A DNA stretch of 64,000 bases from Gracilibacillus alcaliphilus (GTDB taxonomy: Bacteria; Bacillota; Bacilli; Bacillales; Amphibacillaceae), in NCBI RefSeq assembly GCF_016909015.1, contig NZ_JAFBFA010000002.1, forward strand, positions 193,157-257,156, read 5' to 3'. Made by a program: the position numbers and the translations under genes. Positions within the stretch are counted from its first letter, which is position 1, and each line of letters starts with the position of its first letter. The notes beneath the pieces are model-generated. The model was not told the DNA's origin. It made no database searches and worked only from the letters and a program-made list of their open reading frames with translations. Positions 7,329-15,478 of this stretch are shown piece after piece.

Positions 7329-8831
7329 ATGAGCGACAATCATACTAGTACAGACGTTATTTTAATTGGTGCTGGAATTATGAGCGCTACTTTAGGGGTG
7401 TTAATGAAAGAACTAGCCCCGGATTGGAAGATAAAGGTGTTTGAAAAACTGTCTAAGCCAGGAGAGGAAAGTTCGAATGAGTGGAATAATGCTGGTACAG
7501 GGCATGCGGCACTTTGTGAATTGAATTATACAACAGAGAAATCTGATGGAACGATGGATCTAACGAAAGCTAATAATGTGAATGAGCAGTTCCAAGTGTC
7601 GAAGCAATTCTGGTCACATTTGGTCCAATCCAAGCTAATCAGTGATCCTAAAGAATTCATTAGGGCCATACCTCATTTAAGTTTCGTACAAGGGGAAAAC
7701 AATGTTTCTTTTTTGAAAAAGCGTTACCAAGCAATGGCAAAAAATCCTTTGTTTAAAGATGTAGAGTATAGTGAAGATCCTGATCAATTAGCGGAATGGA
7801 TCCCCCTGATGATGCAAGAACGTTCACAAGGAGAACCGATTGCAGCTACTCGAATTGCTGCAGGAACAGATGTGAATTTTGGATCCTTAACGCGCAAATT
7901 ATTTCAACATTTAGAAGCAAATCAGGTAGAATTACACTATCAGCAATCAGTGGAAACGATTAAGCGTGATCGTGACGGAAGATGGAATGTGCGAGTTCGT
8001 GATTTAACGAATAATAGTGTGAAGAATCACACGGCCAAGTTCATTTTTATTGGTGCAGGCGGCGGAAGTATCCATTTACTGCAAAAAACAGGTATTCAAG
8101 AAGGGAAACAAATGGGCGGCTTTCCAGTAAGTGGTCTGTTTATGGTGTGTAATAATCCTGAAGTTGTTCAGCAGCACCATGCCAAGGTGTACGGCAAAGC
8201 AAAAGTTGGAGCACCACCGATGTCAGTTCCGCACTTGGATACACGTTTTATTGATAATGAGAAATCGTTACTATTTGGCCCTTTTGCCGGCTTCTCACCA
8301 AAGTTTTTAAAGACTGGATCTAATCTGGACCTAATCCGTTCTGTCAAACCAAACAATCTTTTTACCATGTTGGCTGCTGGATTTAAGAATATTCCATTAA
8401 CGAAATATTTAATTCAGCAAGTATTGCTCTCCAAGGAACAGCGAATGGAGGAACTGCGAGAATTTATCCCTAATGCTAAGTCAGAAGACTGGGATTTATT
8501 GGTTGCCGGACAACGTGTGCAAGTTATCAAAGATACGGAAGCAGGCGGGAAAGGAACACTTCAGTTTGGAACAGAAGTGGTAACCGCCAAAGATGGCTCG
8601 ATTGCAGCATTACTAGGCGCCTCACCTGGTGCTTCAACGGCCGTATCAGCTATGCTGGCGCTGTTAAAGGATTGCTTTCCTGAAGAATTCCAGACATGGG
8701 AGCCAAGAATCACAGAGATGATTCCTTCCTATGGCAAGAAATTAATTGAACATCCTCGATTGTTAGAGGAAATTGCAGAAACAACAGATAAGGCATTAGG
8801 TTTTTCTACTCCAAAACCGGTTAAATTGTAA
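7329..8831 (+). CDS. mqo: Malate:quinone oxidoreductase
   Basis: 500 residues, the usual length of the family. It oxidises malate to oxaloacetate and passes electrons to the membrane quinone pool; it is a peripheral FAD enzyme of the citric acid cycle. Seen: the FAD fold VILIGAGIMSATLGVLMKE at residues 9-27, then the family block SSNEWNNAGTGHAALCELNYT, and near the C terminus QLGTEVV-like FGTEVVTAKDGSIAALLGASPGAST. The ATG follows AAGGAAGGTTGAC. It is monocistronic, with a hairpin straight after the stop. Confidence 0.96.
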   Translation: MSDNHTSTDVILIGAGIMSATLGVLMKELAPDWKIKVFEKLSKPGEESSNEWNNAGTGHAALCELNYTTEKSDGTMDLTKANNVNEQFQVSKQFWSHLVQSKLISDPKEFIRAIPHLSFVQGENNVSFLKKRYQAMAKNPLFKDVEYSEDPDQLAEWIPLMMQERSQGEPIAATRIAAGTDVNFGSLTRKLFQHLEANQVELHYQQSVETIKRDRDGRWNVRVRDLTNNSVKNHTAKFIFIGAGGGSIHLLQKTGIQEGKQMGGFPVSGLFMVCNNPEVVQQHHAKVYGKAKVGAPPMSVPHLDTRFIDNEKSLLFGPFAGFSPKFLKTGSNLDLIRSVKPNNLFTMLAAGFKNIPLTKYLIQQVLLSKEQRMEELREFIPNAKSEDWDLLVAGQRVQVIKDTEAGGKGTLQFGTEVVTAKDGSIAALLGASPGASTAVSAMLALLKDCFPEEFQTWEPRITEMIPSYGKKLIEHPRLLEEIAETTDKALGFSTPKPVKL

Positions 8832-8873
8832 GAAAAAGTGCTGTTGATAGCTGCTGTCAATAGCTCTTTTTAT
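8832..8873 (+). terminator. Terminator of mqo
   Basis: AAAAAGTGCTGTTGATA pairs with TGTCAATAGCTCTTTTT through G-T wobbles, with a 5-base loop and a T run at the 3' arm. It starts right after the stop codon. Confidence 0.75.
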
Positions 8874-9066
8874 GATCAGACAGCATGTGGGCGCTGGTCG
8901 TCTCTGTTCATATCAAGCTTTATGATATTGCCGCTGGTTGGATCAATTTACTAATCTTGAAACAATATAAGCTTTTTTAACTATATTTGTTTAAATAAGA
9001 TAAAAAAGGGAAAAGATTTACAATAGTGTTCATCACTCAAAAGCCTTTGTTTTAAGAGGGAAATAG

Positions 9067-9096
9067 GAAGTGGGGAGAAAGCCCCCCACTTCTTTA
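9067..9096 (+). terminator. Terminator-like hairpin without an obvious gene before it
   Basis: GAAGTGGGG (9067-9075) pairs with CCCCACTTC (9084-9092), followed by TTTATT. The 190 bases between the mqo terminator and this hairpin hold no convincing reading frame, so it may end a small RNA or be a remnant. Confidence 0.55.
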
Positions 9097-9110
9097 TTAA
9101 ATGTATTATA

Positions 9111-9124
9111 TGAAAACGCTGACT
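9111..9124 (+). promoter_or_regulatory. cre-like CcpA site upstream of the Spo0E-like gene
   Basis: TGAAAACGCTGACT differs from the catabolite-response consensus TGAAARCGYTTWCA mainly at position 11. It lies 70 bases before the Spo0E-like start. This rests on a consensus match only. Confidence 0.3.
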
Positions 9125-9193
9125 CAGTGGCGTACTGGTTCGTTTACGCACTGTTTTTAAACACGTATTAAAAGTAAAAAAGGAGTGTTGGCT

Positions 9194-9352
9194 TTGCTTA
9201 CATTAGAACAAGAGATTGAATCAATGAGAAATACAATGTATCAATTATATGAGCAACAAGCAACATACGATGAGATACTGCAAATTTCGCAATCTTTAGA
9301 TTCCTTACTTAATCAACTAGAAAATAGATCAAATGGTATGACTTCGTATTAA
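9194..9352 (+). CDS. Spo0E-like aspartyl-phosphate phosphatase (52 residues)
   Basis: A small gene read from TTG at 9194, 8 bases after AAAAAAGGAG. The protein shows the complete Spo0E family pattern: LEQEIESMRNTMYQLY in the first helix and ILQISQSLDSLLNQLE in the second, which contains the hallmark S-Q-x-L-D motif. Family members dephosphorylate phospho-Spo0A and so delay sporulation. In-frame GTG/TTG codons at 9185 and 9188 are too close to the ribosome site. Its end overlaps by 4 bases the end of the convergent ATP-grasp gene. Confidence 0.88.
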   Translation: MLTLEQEIESMRNTMYQLYEQQATYDEILQISQSLDSLLNQLENRSNGMTSY

Positions 9353-10161
9353 GAAGGAATCTGTGTAGGGAAAGGTGCTGTTGGAAATGGTGGTTCATGA
9401 TATTTGATTAAATATTGATAAATAGCTTGAGCGACTGTGTCTTTTTGGTGGTAAAGTCCTTGATTGCCAAACAAGACATTGAATTCGAGAATATAGTAGT
9501 TACCATTGTTTATTAGAATGTCAAAGCCTGCATGGTTAATTGCCAGTCGTTCAGCAATTTGACGGACGAGTTGCAAGGCCTGATCTGGAATATGCTGATA
9601 ATCAATAGTACCGCCCTGTGCAATATTATGAAGAAACTCCCCTTCTTGACCAATTCTCCAATAAGCTGCATACACCTCATCTCCAACTATGCAGACTCGT
9701 AAATCTTTCCCATCATTAGGCAGGTATTCTTGAATGTATAAGACATCTGTCAAAGCCGTATAAGCAAGAAAATCCTGTGTATTTTTAATTAAGAATACCC
9801 CTTGTCCCATTGCACTTTTCGCTTGTTTGGCGACAAAAGGAAAGGGAAAGGTGGCTAATATTTGTTCGATATTCTCCTCGGTATTTATTAGAATTTCTGT
9901 ATAAGGCACATGCTGCGGTGCAATGCTCTGTAAGACCCTGGTCATTTCAATCTTATTAGCCCCGATCTGCATCGTTTCAATACTAGGAAATATCTTCTTT
10001 TTTAAGCCGTATACAAGCGTGGGTACTTGCCATGTTTCGGGAAACAGAATCACGTCTGCAGCTTCTATGGTGTTTATTTCCTTGAACATATGATCTGGCT
10101 TAATATATCTAACGCCAGGAATTCCAATCGTTCGAAATGCATTAAAAGTTATTAATTTCAT
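9349..10161 (-). CDS. RimK-type ATP-grasp ligase family protein
   Basis: 270 residues from the chosen ATG (MKLITFNAF), which has GAGG 9 bases upstream; an earlier in-frame ATG at 10176 has no ribosome site. Seen: an N-terminal pre-ATP-grasp fold, then FPFVAKQAKSAMGQGVFLI, the ATP-binding strand and glycine-rich loop, LYIQEYLPNDGKDLRVCIVGDEVYAAYWR, and the metal-binding C-terminal segment HAGFDILINNGNYYILEFNVLFGNQGL, with the E and N ligands. ATP-grasp enzymes join a carboxylate to an amine or thiol through an acyl phosphate; the substrates here are not known. The gene is alone on this strand. Confidence 0.8.
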   Translation of the reverse strand: MKLITFNAFRTIGIPGVRYIKPDHMFKEINTIEAADVILFPETWQVPTLVYGLKKKIFPSIETMQIGANKIEMTRVLQSIAPQHVPYTEILINTEENIEQILATFPFPFVAKQAKSAMGQGVFLIKNTQDFLAYTALTDVLYIQEYLPNDGKDLRVCIVGDEVYAAYWRIGQEGEFLHNIAQGGTIDYQHIPDQALQLVRQIAERLAINHAGFDILINNGNYYILEFNVLFGNQGLYHQKDTVAQAIYQYLIKYHEPPFPTAPFPTQIPS

Positions 10162-10232
10162 TCCTTGTTTCCTCATCTCATTCAGATTAACATGTTTATC
10201 ATAGCATAAAATGAAGTAAATGAAATAAGTAT

Positions 10233-10444
10233 GTGTTCAAAAAGTCTGATAAAAAGGATCATCCTCGGTTACATTCGCAATATCATGTTGCAGCACCAAT
10301 ACTAGCATACCCTGTACGTCGGCAGGCTGAAGCCATGACGTCCTATCATAACGCCTGCACTAGTACGTCCTGTACGTCGAAGTTCCACTACCGTCAACTC
10401 CAACATTCGCCGTGTCATTTTTATTGAACCTTTGGAACATCCTC
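10233..10444. repeat. Interspersed repeat A, copy 1 (TTCAAAAAGTC ends)
   Basis: Starts GTGTTCAAAAAGTCTGATAA and ends with TTGGAACATCCTC. A 17-base stretch near its right end (10408-10424) is the exact reverse complement of 54672-54688 in the second copy, so the two lie in opposite orientations. The middle (10355-10380) is the exact reverse complement of 37527-37552 in another repeat. Ends are imperfect inverted repeats. The reading frame over it (10233-10427) is rejected. Confidence 0.75.
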
Positions 10445-10452
10445 TAAAAAAA

Positions 10453-11433
10453 TTATTGAAAACCTACGATTGGATGAGCAGTATAAGGCTCCTCTAAATA
10501 AGCTATTTCTTCGTCAGATAAAGAAACAGACAAAGCCCCTGTTGCTGTTTCTAAATGATCTGTTTTTGTTGCACCGATGATAGGAGCTGTAACAGGCTGT
10601 TTATGCAATAACCAAGCGATAGCAATTTGTACACGTGGCACTTGTCGTTTTTGAGCAATCTCTGCTACTCTCTCAATTACTTTCCGATCATCTTCGGCGG
10701 TATGATCATACTTGTCCTTCGCCACTTCATCAGTGGAAGAACGATATGTGGATTCGTTCCAGTCCCGTGTCAAACGGCCAGAAGCAAGTGGACTGTATGG
10801 TATTACACCTATTCCTTCCTCTCTACAAAGCGGCATCATTTCTCGTTCCTCTTCGCGATAAATTAAGTTATAGTGATTTTGCATCGAAATAAATCGAGTC
10901 CAATTATTTTTTTCAGCAACATGCAGAGCCTTTTGGAATTGCCAGGCATACATAGCAGAGGCACCGATATAACGTACTTTTCCTGCTTTAACCACGTCAT
11001 GTAAGGCTTCCATTGTCTCTTCAATCGGGGTATGATAATCCCAGCGGTGAATTTGGTATAAATCAACATAATCTGTACCTAAACGCTGTAGACTGTTATC
11101 TATTTCTGTCATAATGGCTTTGCGTGAAAGACCTTTTCCATTGGGACGGTCATTCATTGGAAAGAATACCTTGGTAGCAAGGACTATTTCATCTCTTTTG
11201 GCATACTCTTTTAATGCTTTTCCGACAAATTCCTCACTCGTTCCATTTGAATAAACGTTGGCGGTATCAAAAAAATTAATTCCTAAATCAAGCGCCTTTT
11301 TGATAATAGGTCGAGTCTCTTTTTCATTAAGTACCCACTTGTGAATCCAGCGATTGGCATCACCGAATCCCATACAACCGAGGCAGAGTCGGGACACATC
11401 TAAGCCTGTTTTTCCTAATTTTACATAATCCAT
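10453..11433 (-). CDS. Aldo/keto reductase
   Basis: 326 residues of the NADPH-dependent aldo/keto reductase fold. Catalytic residues are in place: Asp and Tyr in FFDTANVYSNGTSE (about 55-60), Lys in VLATKVFF, His in YQIHRWDYHTP. The C-terminal cofactor segment APIIGATKTDHLETA is present. The enzyme reduces aldehydes or ketones; the substrate is not known. The gene is divergent from an AraC-family regulator at 11596 across a 162-base gap with a candidate operator, the usual arrangement for a carbonyl-stress reductase and its activator. Confidence 0.92.
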   Translation of the reverse strand: MDYVKLGKTGLDVSRLCLGCMGFGDANRWIHKWVLNEKETRPIIKKALDLGINFFDTANVYSNGTSEEFVGKALKEYAKRDEIVLATKVFFPMNDRPNGKGLSRKAIMTEIDNSLQRLGTDYVDLYQIHRWDYHTPIEETMEALHDVVKAGKVRYIGASAMYAWQFQKALHVAEKNNWTRFISMQNHYNLIYREEEREMMPLCREEGIGVIPYSPLASGRLTRDWNESTYRSSTDEVAKDKYDHTAEDDRKVIERVAEIAQKRQVPRVQIAIAWLLHKQPVTAPIIGATKTDHLETATGALSVSLSDEEIAYLEEPYTAHPIVGFQ

Positions 11434-11447
11434 TATAAGTCCTCCAA

Positions 11448-11490
11448 TACTAAAGTGCTGTTAACTAATCAGTGCGTCACTTCTTTAGTA
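11448..11490 (-). promoter_or_regulatory. Inverted repeat between aldo/keto reductase and AraC regulator genes
   Basis: TACTAAAG (11448-11455) and CTTTAGTA (11483-11490) are exact inverted repeats with a 27-base spacer, placed in the leader of the reductase gene. It is a candidate binding site for the divergent AraC protein. Confidence 0.35.
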
Positions 11491-11534
11491 TCTCAGTTCC
11501 ATATATAAAAGGATAGCACAATATTATTTGTTAT

Positions 11535-11564
11535 TTGCCTAATCCTATCAAAAAATTGTATCAT
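11535..11564 (+). promoter_or_regulatory. Promoter of the AraC-family gene
   Basis: TTGCCT at 11535-11540 and TATCAT at 11559-11564 with an 18-base spacer, 32 bases before the start codon at 11596. Confidence 0.45.
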
Positions 11565-11595
11565 CTAGGTAAGCATTGCAGAAAGGAAGAAGAAA

Positions 11596-12516
11596 ATGGA
11601 ACCTTTGATCATACAACATAAACAAGAACAAATCAGTCAATTAATACGGCGCCATATAAAGAACGACGGTGTCTATGAAACCAGTATTCCCAAGTTGTTT
11701 CTGATTAAAGAATCATTGGAAACGGAGCCTGTACATCGTCTGTATCATCCATGTTTTTGTGTGATCACACAAGGGGAGAAGGAAGTTCAGCTGGCAGACA
11801 CCACTTATCGATATGGATCATTTAATTATTTAGTCGCTTCAGCAGATTTACCTGTGACAGGCAAAGTAATCCATGCTACGCCATCACAGCCTTACCTGGC
11901 ATTGAAGTTAGAATTCACACGTGAACAAGTTCTTGAGGTGTGGGAGCAGTGTGAGTCGCTTCCGTTGAAATCAAAGCAGTCTGATCAAGCATTGTTCGTC
12001 CATCAATTGGATAGCGATTTATTAGATGCTGTCGAAAGATTACTGCGTTTATTAGATAATCCAAAAGATATAGCAGTCTTAGCACCTATTTTTATGAAAG
12101 AAATCCTTTATAAAGTGCTGCAAGGACCTTATGGCAGAGTACTTGCTCAGATGGTGCTGGAGGATAGCCATGCTTATCAAGTACGAGAAATTATTGCATA
12201 TATGGTGAATAACTATGACAAAAAAATAAAGATTAAAGAGTTATCGGAAATGGTCAATATGAGCCCAGCTTCCTTGCATCGACATTTTAAAGCTGTAACG
12301 ACTATGACGCCTATTCAGTTTCAGAAACAAATAAGGTTACAGGAAGCCCGGCGGTTACTGTTGGCAGAACCCGTTGATATTACACAGGTCGTTTTTCGAG
12401 TGGGATATGAAAGTTCGTCACAATTCAGCCGTGAGTATTCCCGAATGTTTGGGCGTTCTCCCCGGGAAGATCAAATGGCAGTTAAGCGGAAATACCGACA
12501 GCAGGTCAATGGCTAG
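11596..12516 (+). CDS. AraC family transcriptional regulator (AraC_N type)
   Basis: 306 residues. The N-terminal 180 residues match the AraC_N type: YHPCFCVITQGEKEVQLADTTYRYGSFNYLVASADLPVTG. The C terminus has two helix-turn-helix units: IKIKELSEMVNMSPASLHRHFKAV and the DITQVVFRVGYESSSQFSREYSRMFGRSPRE segment typical of the family. It probably activates the divergent aldo/keto reductase in response to a small molecule. The ribosome site is GAAAGGAAGAAGAAA. Confidence 0.92.
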   Translation: MEPLIIQHKQEQISQLIRRHIKNDGVYETSIPKLFLIKESLETEPVHRLYHPCFCVITQGEKEVQLADTTYRYGSFNYLVASADLPVTGKVIHATPSQPYLALKLEFTREQVLEVWEQCESLPLKSKQSDQALFVHQLDSDLLDAVERLLRLLDNPKDIAVLAPIFMKEILYKVLQGPYGRVLAQMVLEDSHAYQVREIIAYMVNNYDKKIKIKELSEMVNMSPASLHRHFKAVTTMTPIQFQKQIRLQEARRLLLAEPVDITQVVFRVGYESSSQFSREYSRMFGRSPREDQMAVKRKYRQQVNG

Positions 12517-12541
12517 GTATTAATGATCGATGGGTATATAG

Positions 12542-12590
12542 AAATGGAGAGTATCAGGCAAAGTATTTCTTTGCCTGATACTCTCCATTT
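12542..12590. terminator. Perfect 22-base-pair bidirectional terminator
   Basis: Positions 12542-12563 pair without mismatch with 12569-12590 around a TATTT loop; A and T tracts on the two flanks make it work in both directions. It separates the AraC gene from the convergent efflux gene, whose stop lies 6 bases beyond it. Confidence 0.9.
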
Positions 12591-12595
12591 TGTTT

Positions 12596-13804
12596 CTATA
12601 CTGACGAATCATTCTTCTTTACTAATAACCAAAAGCTGATCAGAGCTCCACTGCTTGTAATCAGCATGATAAGCCCCATTGGTACAGCCGTTGTTTCGCC
12701 AGCAATGCCGACAAATGGGATAACAAGGCTTCCAAATAGATAAGGCAGAATTCCTAACAGGGCAGAAGCACTGCCTGCATGTTCATCCTGTTTTTGCATG
12801 GCAAGAGAGAAGGTCGCAGGTGTATTCATTCCTACACATAATACGATGAAAAATAACGGGACCGCTATCCAGATTAACGGTGCCTGGATAAAAGTCATGA
12901 CTAATAAAAATAAGCTGGCACTAGTTGATAGCAATAAACCGATAGTAAGTATGCGCTGTTCAGGTACTCTGTAGGTTAGATAAGAAGCAATTCGTGTGCC
13001 TAACATAATACCCATACCATTTATTGCAAACAAGTAACTAAAGACCTGTGGTGACACACCATAAATAGTCTGATAGATGAAAGGAGAACCAGAAACATAA
13101 GCAAAGACACCGGCCATCAGTAGTCCTTGTGTTAAACCATAACCTAAAAACACCTTATTTTTAAACAGCTGGATAAAGATAATGAGGGTCGCTTTTATAT
13201 CACTGGATGAGCGTGCTTCCAGCGGCAGTGTTTCCGGTAATTTAACCGATACTAACAGGATCATCAGCAGACTCATTCCCATTAATACAACGAAAATTCC
13301 GTGCCAGCTCGTGAAATCAAGCACCGCTCCTCCAATGATTGGTGCAAGAATAGGTCCCACACTAACAAACAAGGTAATCAGACTGTATAACCGTGTTAAT
13401 TCTTTACCAGAATAGAGATCACGTACAACGGCTCTTGCAATGACAACTCCTGCCGAAGCAGTTAATCCTTGAAAGAAACGGGCAGTAATAAAAACCTCGA
13501 TTGAAGATGCAAAGATACAAACCGCAGAGGCAGCAATATAAAGGAATAAAGAAAGTAATAATGGTTTCTTTCGCCCACGCTGATCACTTAGGGAGCCGAA
13601 GACAATTTGACCAGCAGCTAAACCTAACAAGCAAAAAGTTAAGCTTAATTGAACATAGGAAGCATTGGTTGTAAAAGTTTGTGCCAAATCTGGAAAACTA
13701 GGCAGATACATATCTACGGTGAGTGATCCAAAGGCTGCGAGAATTCCTAGTATACTATAAAGCCAAATAGTACCTAGTAATCGGCTGTGTAATGTGTTGT
13801 TCAT
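12596..13804 (-). CDS. Bcr/CflA family multidrug efflux transporter (MFS)
   Basis: 402 residues, about 12 membrane helices. Motif A of drug:H+ antiporters is visible between helices 2 and 3: GSLSDQRGRKKPLLLS. Family-typical segments are SLTVDMYLPSFPDLA in helix 1, the ITARFFQGLTASAGVVIARAVVRD motif in helix 4, and SVGPILAPIIGGAVL (motif C, antiporter) in helix 5. The family exports drugs such as bicyclomycin, chloramphenicol or sulfonamides and in some members amino acids; the substrate here is unknown. Monocistronic. Confidence 0.9.
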   Translation of the reverse strand: MNNTLHSRLLGTIWLYSILGILAAFGSLTVDMYLPSFPDLAQTFTTNASYVQLSLTFCLLGLAAGQIVFGSLSDQRGRKKPLLLSLFLYIAASAVCIFASSIEVFITARFFQGLTASAGVVIARAVVRDLYSGKELTRLYSLITLFVSVGPILAPIIGGAVLDFTSWHGIFVVLMGMSLLMILLVSVKLPETLPLEARSSSDIKATLIIFIQLFKNKVFLGYGLTQGLLMAGVFAYVSGSPFIYQTIYGVSPQVFSYLFAINGMGIMLGTRIASYLTYRVPEQRILTIGLLLSTSASLFLLVMTFIQAPLIWIAVPLFFIVLCVGMNTPATFSLAMQKQDEHAGSASALLGILPYLFGSLVIPFVGIAGETTAVPMGLIMLITSSGALISFWLLVKKNDSSV

Positions 13805-13884
13805 TTCCTGTCCCCCAAACTCTATCTGAAATCATTGCTTAATTTATTATTGTATCACTTCAAGCCAACTCTAAGGCAATTTTT

Positions 13885-13990
13885 TTTACTTGGTAAGTCA
13901 GCTTCAACAGATAGAGTCATAGCATCAAGAGGATGGATAGTTTGGCATCTGTTTAAAAGCCGGCACTTTGAGGCTTGAAAAGATAAGAGA
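13885..13990. repeat. Interspersed repeat B, copy 1 (partial)
   Basis: TTTTTTACTTGGTAAGTCAG... through CAACAGATAGAGTCATAGCAT and TTGGCATCTGTTTAAAAGCC matches base by base, with scattered changes, the segments at 44500-44580 and 61735-61815. It is a shorter copy. The 297-base open frame beginning at 13968 overlaps it and a terminator and is not believed. Confidence 0.6.
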
Positions 13991-14074
13991 GGAAACAGAG
14001 CGTATCCTGCGTTTTTGTTACGAATTACTCGTCATCCCTTCATCATATATAAGCTCAGCCCCTTTGTTCAGCGC

Positions 14075-14114
14075 AAAAAAACAGACTGTCGCTTTATTAT
14101 GCAACAGCCTGTTT
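14075..14114 (-). terminator. Rho-independent terminator on the minus strand for the VOC gene
   Basis: Read on the minus strand, AACAGGCTGTTGC pairs with GCGACAGTCTGTT around an 8-base loop and is followed by seven T. It lies 136 bases beyond the stop of the VOC gene. The bases 14115-14249 hold no other feature I can support. Confidence 0.75.
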
Positions 14115-14249
14115 TCCAATGCCAGAGTCTCCGCTAGTAACGATTTAGCAAGATGCTTAGTAAGTTATTTTATCGCTTACACACCTGATTATATTCATAG
14201 GGCGTTAGACTACGAAGCTGATTGGTCAGAGGGAAAAATGTCCGCTTTA

Positions 14250-14663
14250 TTATTCGGAGCTTAATTGCCAATGCACGCCAAATTTATCGGTCACTTTACC
14301 ATAATGTTTAGACCAAAAAGTTTCTTGCAGCTCTAATTCTACTTTTCCGTTTTCCTGTAGAGTTTGGAAGGCATGCTGAATCAGTTCAACATTAGGTGAA
14401 ACCAGTGCGATAGTGATATTGTTGCCTGCTTGGAATGATTCTGAAGAGCCAGGGAAGTGGTCAGAGAACATTAATATGGTTCCATCCACTTCTATTTTGG
14501 CATGTAAAACAAGCGATTTAGCCTCTTCAGGAATTTTATTCTCTTTACCAGGCATTTCCCCATACGTACTTACGACGGCAGGTTCTGTTTGGAAGGCTTG
14601 TTCATAAAAACGAATCGCTTCTAAGGCATTTCCGTTAAACATAAAATAAGGGTTAAGCGGCAT
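14250..14663 (-). CDS. VOC family protein (PhnB/YjdN-like)
   Basis: 137 residues. MPLNPYFMFNGNALEAIRFYEQAF at the start and FGVHWQLSSE at the end are the signature of the PhnB/YjdN branch of the vicinal-oxygen-chelate (glyoxalase) superfamily. KSLVLHAKIEVDGTILMFSDHFPG is the central metal-site-like region. Members are small dimeric enzymes or binding proteins, mostly without known substrates. Ribosome site AAAGGAGGCAATAT before the ATG. Confidence 0.88.
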   Translation of the reverse strand: MPLNPYFMFNGNALEAIRFYEQAFQTEPAVVSTYGEMPGKENKIPEEAKSLVLHAKIEVDGTILMFSDHFPGSSESFQAGNNITIALVSPNVELIQHAFQTLQENGKVELELQETFWSKHYGKVTDKFGVHWQLSSE

Positions 14664-14731
14664 AATATTGCCTCCTTTAAATAGTTGTTATCTTCAATAT
14701 AGCATAACCGGCCGCTACAGAGAATATACCG

Positions 14732-15292
14732 TTATAAATCAAGGCAGGATAATCCTCTTGCGGTAAATTCATTGATTATCTCAGCAATTTGTTTTGGGGC
14801 TTCTCTCGCATTGTTGGCTAACCAATCTTTTGTTACATGGATGGCGCCGCTAATAATAAAGGTGCTTAAATAAGCATTCAGGGCTGGGTCATCTGTTAAC
14901 TTATGGGACATTAAAAATTGTTTTGCGACATCCATGACTCGCTGTTCAAAGCTGGTACCTGTATGTTGATGTAATAAGGTATAGCAGATGTCTTTATTTT
15001 CTCCGATATATTCTAGTAATTTTTCGATCATCTTCACAGATTCTGATTCTTCCTCCAATTGACATTCACTTAAATGTCTTCTCATTTCTTCAATAATTTC
15101 TGCTTCAATTTGATAAAGCAAATCTCTTTGATCACTATAATGAGTATAAAACGTTGAACGATTAATATCAGCAGTCTGGCAAATTTCTTTTACGGTAATC
15201 GCAGAAATAGGTTTTTCATTTAATAAGGAGATCAAACTCTCTTTCAATACCATTATCGTATACTTTTTACGCCGGTCTATTTTACTTTTCAT
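14732..15292 (-). CDS. TetR/AcrR family transcriptional repressor
   Basis: 186 residues with the TetR helix-turn-helix at residues 19-55: LISLLNEKPISAITVKEICQTADINRSTFYTHYSDQRDLL. The C-terminal ligand domain is of the type found in DhaS/YfiR-like regulators. Divergent from the MMPL exporter gene across 186 bases that hold a promoter and palindromes. It most likely represses the exporter operon, and perhaps itself, until a ligand is bound. Confidence 0.9.
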   Translation of the reverse strand: MKSKIDRRKKYTIMVLKESLISLLNEKPISAITVKEICQTADINRSTFYTHYSDQRDLLYQIEAEIIEEMRRHLSECQLEEESESVKMIEKLLEYIGENKDICYTLLHQHTGTSFEQRVMDVAKQFLMSHKLTDDPALNAYLSTFIISGAIHVTKDWLANNAREAPKQIAEIINEFTARGLSCLDL

Positions 15293-15357
15293 TTGTTATG
15301 AACCCCTTTCGTCAGTTATAAGCAGTCCCAAAGGAAAATGTGAACTTTTTGTTACAG

Positions 15358-15384
15358 CCCAACATTTTTAACTAAAGTGTTGGG
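15358..15384. promoter_or_regulatory. Palindrome between tetR and the exporter operon
   Basis: CCCAACA (15358-15364) and TGTTGGG (15378-15384) are exact inverted repeats; the arms extend imperfectly inward (TTTT with AAAG). A candidate operator of the divergent TetR protein. Confidence 0.5.
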
Positions 15385-15411
15385 GTTTGAACATTTTATC
15401 ATAAACTGTTT

Positions 15412-15441
15412 GTTGAATATCCAACACGATGTCTCTATAAT
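15412..15441 (+). promoter_or_regulatory. Promoter of the MMPL operon with overlapping operator
   Basis: TTGAAT (15413-15418), 17-base spacer, TATAAT (15436-15441). The near-palindrome GTTGAATATCCAAC (15412-15425) covers the -35 box and shares CCAAC/GTTG half-sites with the palindrome at 15358, so repressor binding would block polymerase. Confidence 0.6.
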
Positions 15442-15478
15442 AATAAAGTGTATTCTGGATGAAAGCAAGAGAGGATGA

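Noticed and set aside
10233..10427. 64-codon frame upstream of the aldo/keto reductase gene.
   Set aside because: Lies entirely in repeat A; no ribosome site, and the second copy of the repeat does not keep the frame.
13968..14264. 98-codon plus-strand frame between the efflux and VOC genes.
   Set aside because: It runs through a repeat B remnant, a minus-strand terminator and the 3' end of the VOC gene, lacks a ribosome site and resembles nothing known to me.
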